A stretch of DNA of 64,000 nt from Scortum barcoo (Eukaryota > Chordata > Actinopteri > Centrarchiformes > Terapontidae): assembly GCA_023238725.1 (NCBI GenBank), contig CM041531.1, forward strand, positions 8,283,113 to 8,347,112. The letters run 5' to 3'. The position numbers and the translations under genes were made by a program. The number at the start of each line of letters is the position of its first letter. Position 1 is the first letter of the stretch. Below, piece after piece: positions 61,601 through 64,000 of this stretch. The notes under the pieces were generated by a model. It worked only from the letters and a program-made list of their open reading frames with translations, had not been told where the DNA came from and ran no database searches.

Positions 61601-63161
61601 TGCAAATACAAAAAAAAAGTTTAAAGCTAACTGTGTTTAACTGATTTTAATATTCTGCACATGGTCATAACAAACAATTTAAACTGCTCGGCATTAACTT
61701 ACTATACACAGTGGAGCTTCTCCCAGTCTACAAATAAATGTGGGGAAACACCAATTTATGTACATTATCATATTTGAGTCTCCCAGAAAAAAATCCCTCT
61801 GTCCATCATCTACAGGTGTGTCAAATTTGAATTGCAGTAGCATACTGCACAAAATGTATTTTTCTGCTCTGCTCTCCCTGCTCACAGATAAGGGCTTCTT
61901 GGTGGTGTTGGAGCAGACGCTGAATGTACAATGAGAGGAAACTTATCAATATACTCTAATCTGTGCAGTATTTATTTACTGTGGCGAGCTTTTGGTAGGG
62001 GACCAGACATCTCTGCACAAAAGCAGTAAGCGGGTGTGTGCTTTTCCAATCAATATAGATGTATAGGTCTTTCAAAAAAGGCCAAATTCCTGCAAGGTAC
62101 AACATAAGAGATTGGCTAGGGAGGTATTTATTTGGAAGTTATAAACAGTTGGGCTCACAGTAAGTTCCCGCTGTATTTAGTACACATGTCCTATCAAATG
62201 TAATTACTATTATATTAGTATTAGTATTACAGTTATTACAGCATTTTGTGTACTTTTGAAGAGATACTAACTTTTTCCTTGCATGTAATGGGTATTTTGA
62301 TCGACTTAACCTCTGAAATGAAGAAAAGCAAGTAAACTATTGACTTTTAGATGCAGTTTATATTTTAATCAATCTAACGGCTTATAAAAAGTGATATAAC
62401 TTAAAAAGAGTAAACAATTTAGCTTTTCATTACCTGAGTTCACAGTATTTAGTGCTTTAACAAACCATAAAGCCATCCAAGTCACTCCATCTACCATGAT
62501 CTGTATTTTATTTAAGTAGTTCTTTCCTCTGTTATCTCCAGTCTCACACATTCAAAGCGAATAAAGTCCATCCTTAATTCATACCCACATGTTTATTCAT
62601 TTGAAACATTACCAACTTCACATCACAAGCTTTGTGGTGTGCAGGTAGATGCGCACATGCTCGGATTTGTTTTTTCCGATCATTTTTCTCATTTTTGACT
62701 CACCTGTGGAGTGCGGCTACTGACATTTTTAGTAATATTTTCTATAGCTGTGCAGAGCTGAGCTGTGCAGATAATAACAATAAAATTATGTAACGCCAAA
62801 TTGCGGTATAAAGCGTGGGCAACAATGAATAAATGTGCACTGTAACGTTGCCTGCAACCTCCTGTTGTCACCTTAACGTGACTGCATCTGTTAGCGCTCA
62901 GTTTTTAGCTCCGATGAGTGAGATTAAAGACAGATTTACCATTAGCTGTGTGATAATCAACTTAGCTGCGACTTAGCCAGGCAGCTAAACTTCAAAACGC
63001 GGGCGACAAACGGAGGCTTTACTTAAACATAACGCTGCGTTTACTCCTGGAGAAATGCCGCAACATCATTTCCCCTGTCGGTATGTTCGTGTTTACTCCA
63101 AAAAAAAACAACTAGCTTCGGGTGTCGCACTCACCGCCGTGGTTTTCTCCTCGTCCGCCAT
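49545..63161 (-). CDS. bbs4: BBS4, BBSome tetratricopeptide-repeat subunit (16 coding exons)
   Basis: BBS4 is a core subunit of the BBSome, which works at centriolar satellites, the basal body and the cilium to sort ciliary membrane cargo; in the known family it also binds PCM1 and dynein-dynactin. Sixteen exons, all with GT-AG introns, join in frame to 532 residues against about 519 in human. Residues 1-40 are a basic, low-complexity N-terminus. Tandem TPR repeats run from about 65 to 400, with family-typical segments such as NWLIHQHYIRKDY, DNLKQVARSL, ENTELLTTLGLLYLQ, AILAAGSMMQTHGDFDVA, PPLWNNIGMCFFGKKKYVA and MGELYMLLAVALTNLEDVE. MAQKMGAALQV and LGTNQALGQAMSSAA follow, then a Pro/Glu-rich, Lys-ending tail. 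Introns range from 84 to 3,091 bases; the largest are introns 1, 2, 3, 11 and 15. The chosen ATG has A at -3 and G at +4. An in-frame ATG 11 codons upstream (63194) is in weaker context. The Cys of the human DKCNP motif is Ser here (DESNP, across exons 13 and 14). I see no break or frameshift; identification is very secure. Confidence 0.98.
51602..51806 (-). CDS. bbs4: BBS4 exon 15
   Basis: Acceptor AACAG, donor GTACAA. Encodes LMDMAQKMGAALQVTESLVW, a Lys/Ser-rich linker, then LGTNQALGQAMSSAASYNKN and IQLPA, ending one base into residue 484. Reading past the donor would add a few residues and hit a stop within 30 bases, so the splice is needed for the full C-terminus. Confidence 0.95.
51891..52035 (-). 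CDS. bbs4: BBS4 exon 14
   Basis: Acceptor CACAG, donor GTACTT. Encodes ESNPLVNLNFAIFLYNHGEK, then a segment ending SSSNFEFDPE; last TPR and linker. Ends in phase 0. Confidence 0.97.
52144..52213 (-). CDS. bbs4: BBS4 exon 13
   Basis: Acceptor AACAG, donor GTGAGT. Completes Val344 and encodes ALTNLEDVENATRAYEQAV then TMD, ending two bases into residue 367. Confidence 0.97.
52430..52601 (-). CDS. bbs4: BBS4 exon 12
   Basis: Acceptor CAAAG, donor GTACTG. Fifty-seven codons plus one base, from AISCLKRAHYLSPFDWKVLY to MGELYMLLA. The longest run of conserved TPR sequence in the gene. Confidence 0.98.
53892..54044 (-). CDS. bbs4: BBS4 exon 11
   Basis: Acceptor CCCAG, donor GTAAGT. Fifty-one codons beginning AILAAGSMMQTHGDFDVAMN and ending NIGMCFFGKKKYVA, one of the most conserved parts of the family. 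Both ends are phase 0. Confidence 0.98.
54242..54310 (-). CDS. bbs4: BBS4 exon 10
   Basis: Acceptor ACCAG, donor GTACGT. Encodes LGKYQKAFEHLGNALTFDPN then NYK; both ends are phase 0. Confidence 0.97.
54452..54506 (-). CDS. bbs4: BBS4 exon 9
   Basis: Acceptor TTCAG, donor GTAGGT. Completes Asp194 (Glu in human) and encodes FSPENTELLTTLGLLYLQ; ends in phase 0. Confidence 0.97.
55272..55399 (-). CDS. bbs4: BBS4 exon 8
   Basis: Acceptor GTCAG, donor GTAAGT. Encodes AEEHLNIALQINKHDKTFMM, then LGKVHLLAGDTDKAIEVYKK and AV, ending two bases into residue 194. TPR repeat. Confidence 0.97.
55491..55544 (-). CDS. bbs4: BBS4 exon 7
   Basis: Acceptor CCCAG, donor GTGAGT. Eighteen codons, EISHNLGLCYFFIKDFKN, a TPR helix pair; both ends are phase 0. 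Confidence 0.97.
55964..56036 (-). CDS. bbs4: BBS4 exon 6
   Basis: Acceptor CCTAG, donor GTAAAA. Completes Leu109 and encodes FLLGKHKAAIEFYHEAARLN then EKDW; ends in phase 0. Confidence 0.97.
56282..56393 (-). CDS. bbs4: BBS4 exon 5
   Basis: Acceptor CACAG, donor GTGAGT. Encodes ALILRLEGKIQQSLELF through ADNLKQVARS and two bases of a Leu codon. Carries a TPR unit. Confidence 0.97.
56634..56697 (-). CDS. bbs4: BBS4 exon 4
   Basis: Acceptor TGTAG, donor GTGAGC. Encodes AIIKEQLQETNGMCEYAIYV then Q; ends one base into the next codon. Corresponds to the first helices of the TPR region. Confidence 0.97.
58040..58119 (-). CDS. bbs4: BBS4 exon 3
   Basis: Acceptor CACAG, donor GTAAAG. Completes residue 24 and encodes APELPIVERRNWLIHQHY onward to DTCK, the highly conserved entry to the TPR array. 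Ends in phase 0. Confidence 0.97.
58120..61210 (-). other. BBS4 intron 2
   Basis: The largest intron (3,091 bases). Apart from the 58.2-58.65 kb duplication it is AT-rich, unannotated sequence. Open frames inside it, such as 59105-59512 and 60352-60750, have no recognisable homology and no coding character. Confidence 0.8.
58206..58646. repeat. Diverged direct duplication in BBS4 intron 2
   Basis: Segments 58206-58393 and 58459-58646 align with a constant offset of 253 bases and no net gap. For example, AGTCATTAGTAAGTCCTTGA at 58256 pairs with AGTCACTAGCAAGTCTTTGA at 58509; later blocks such as TTCACCCACCACACTGTAAA pair with TTCACCCGCCACGCTGTAAA. Identity is roughly three quarters by eye. 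The segments are separated by about 65 bases that include a T tract near 58448-58464. No coding role is seen. Confidence 0.8.
61211..61253 (-). CDS. bbs4: BBS4 exon 2
   Basis: Acceptor TTTCAG, donor GTATTG. Encodes LPVATEAKKRRAPK plus one base of the next codon, matching the basic N-terminal segment of the family. It is the least conserved coding exon and was placed by splice signals, phase and the PV-T-E/KK-AP pattern. Confidence 0.88.
63135..63161 (-). CDS. bbs4: BBS4 exon 1 (coding part)
   Basis: Nine codons, MADEEKTTA, ending in phase 0 at a perfect GTGAGT donor. Human BBS4 exon 1 also encodes a nine-residue start (MAE...), which supports this ATG over the in-frame one at 63194. Confidence 0.93.
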
Positions 63162-63186
63162 CTTGGGGTGACCAACACTATAAGCT

Positions 63187-63200
63187 GTTGCCATGGAGAC
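63187..63200 (-). promoter_or_regulatory. RFX X-box of the BBS4 promoter
   Basis: The plus-strand sequence GTTGCCATGGAGAC matches 12 of 14 bases of the symmetric X-box GTTGCCATGGCAAC bound by RFX factors, the main activators of ciliary genes. It ends 26 bases upstream of the BBS4 start codon. The left half site is perfect and the right half has two changes. Known biology (RFX control of BBS genes) and position both support function. Confidence 0.8.
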
Positions 63201-63240
63201 GGCGCTTTAACGCTGGTCGGATTTATGAATGTCTTCGCAA

Positions 63241-63269
63241 GCCCCGCCCACAACCGCACATCCACCAAT
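63241..63269 (-). promoter_or_regulatory. GC box and CCAAT motif upstream of BBS4
   Basis: GCCCCGCCC (63241-63249), an Sp1-type GC box in reverse, and ACCAATCA, which contains CCAAT at 63265-63269, an NF-Y-type site. They lie 80-110 bases upstream of the start codon. No TATA box is evident, as expected of a broadly expressed gene. Confidence 0.55.
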
Positions 63270-64000
63270 CACATGCTCGCATTTAGGTTCAGCTGTACAA
63301 CAGTGAAATGTCAAAACAATAATAACTGCACATCTACTGCATCATTACTACATACTACTAAACCTTATGTAAATAAAGCTACCTGTTGCAATATTTATTT
63401 CAGCATCCTTTGCACTCTGCAATATTGCACTATTGTCTCACTGTCTATATGTTACTGTTGTTACTAGTTCTTTACAGTTTATGTAAATAGTTCATGTAAA
63501 CATTTTTTCTTAACTTGTCAAACTGCCATCCTTGTTTTAAACTCTATGTATCTCGATTTCTGTAGAACAGTAGCTGTTGTCCTTGTCAGTATTTCTGTGT
63601 ATGTACATTGAGAGTGAATTCCTTGTATGAGCACACCTACCTGTCTAATAGAGCTAATTAACTGTAGGTCTGCACTTCATGATTATTTTCTCCAATAAAT
63701 CTATTGTTTTTCAGAATCAGCCACAGCCCAAAATGACACCTTCAACATACAGTTTTGTCCAACTAATTGTATAAACTTCTAAATGAACAATAAATATTAA
63801 TAATAAATAGAAATAATAGAAAGGTTAAACAGTAAATCTTCACATTTTGATCATAAAATGACTTAACAATTATGAAAATAGTTAATCATCAGACACTTTT
63901 GCAGTTAGAACATTAGCAACTGTTGCTCCTCCACAGATTTCCCCACCTTAGATCCACACACTGGTACCTGAGATTTAGATCAATACTTCACTTATTTATA
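63270..64000. other. Sequence upstream of BBS4, no gene seen
   Basis: AT-rich with no exon. The plus open frame starting at 63168 begins inside the BBS4 promoter and encodes nothing recognisable. A divergent gene would have to start outside the window. Confidence 0.5.

Noticed and set aside
63168..63467. Divergent gene starting in the BBS4 promoter
   Set aside because: The 99-codon frame has no homology, and its first part overlaps the X-box and GC box.
1..64000. CRISPR array, phage, operon or other prokaryotic system
   Set aside because: No regularly spaced repeats and no compact gene arrays; introns and fish retroelements show the DNA is vertebrate nuclear.

Overview
The window is vertebrate nuclear DNA, almost certainly from a ray-finned (teleost, probably percomorph) fish. 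Evidence: a multi-exon gene with GT-AG introns whose product is a clear BBS4 orthologue, a Rex3-type LINE, a tRNA-derived SINE, Tc1-like transposase relics, other dispersed repeats resembling fish families, and long CA, AT and CAT microsatellites. No prokaryotic gene, CRISPR array or operon is present.

One protein-coding gene can be fully supported. BBS4 lies on the minus strand (start codon 63161, stop codon ending at 49545) in 16 coding exons that join without a frame error into 532 codons plus a stop. The product is a tetratricopeptide-repeat subunit of the BBSome, the coat-like complex that moves membrane proteins into and out of cilia. Just upstream of the start codon are an RFX X-box (63187-63200), a GC box and a CCAAT motif, which fits a ciliary gene. 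A polyadenylation signal lies at 49181-49176 (minus). Intron 2 carries a diverged direct duplication with a 253-base offset.

Positions 1 to about 49,100 hold no exon I can defend: a roughly 49 kb gene-poor stretch downstream of BBS4. It contains a SINE with a perfect 16-base target duplication (2218-2445), a tail-to-tail inverted pair of one repeat family (6545-7030), two Tc1-like transposase relics (25309-25512 and 35156-35597), a degenerate Rex3 LINE with a 7-base target duplication (27958-29012), a repeat family with three copies (about 4.5, 24.2 and 44.4 kb), another with two copies (22.4 and 39.9 kb), an adjacent repeat flanked by a 7-base duplication (40178-40466), and an 88-base AT microsatellite (30163-30250). 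Several non-coding blocks of mixed composition and homeodomain- or POU-like motifs (about 10.2, 23.3, 32.4 and 39.0 kb) could be conserved regulatory elements, but that cannot be shown from one sequence.

I found no undescribed multi-gene system. The most useful leads are the BBS4 X-box with an in-frame upstream ATG inside it, the inverted repeat pair, the CRE-like palindromic block near 34.04 kb and the candidate regulatory blocks.
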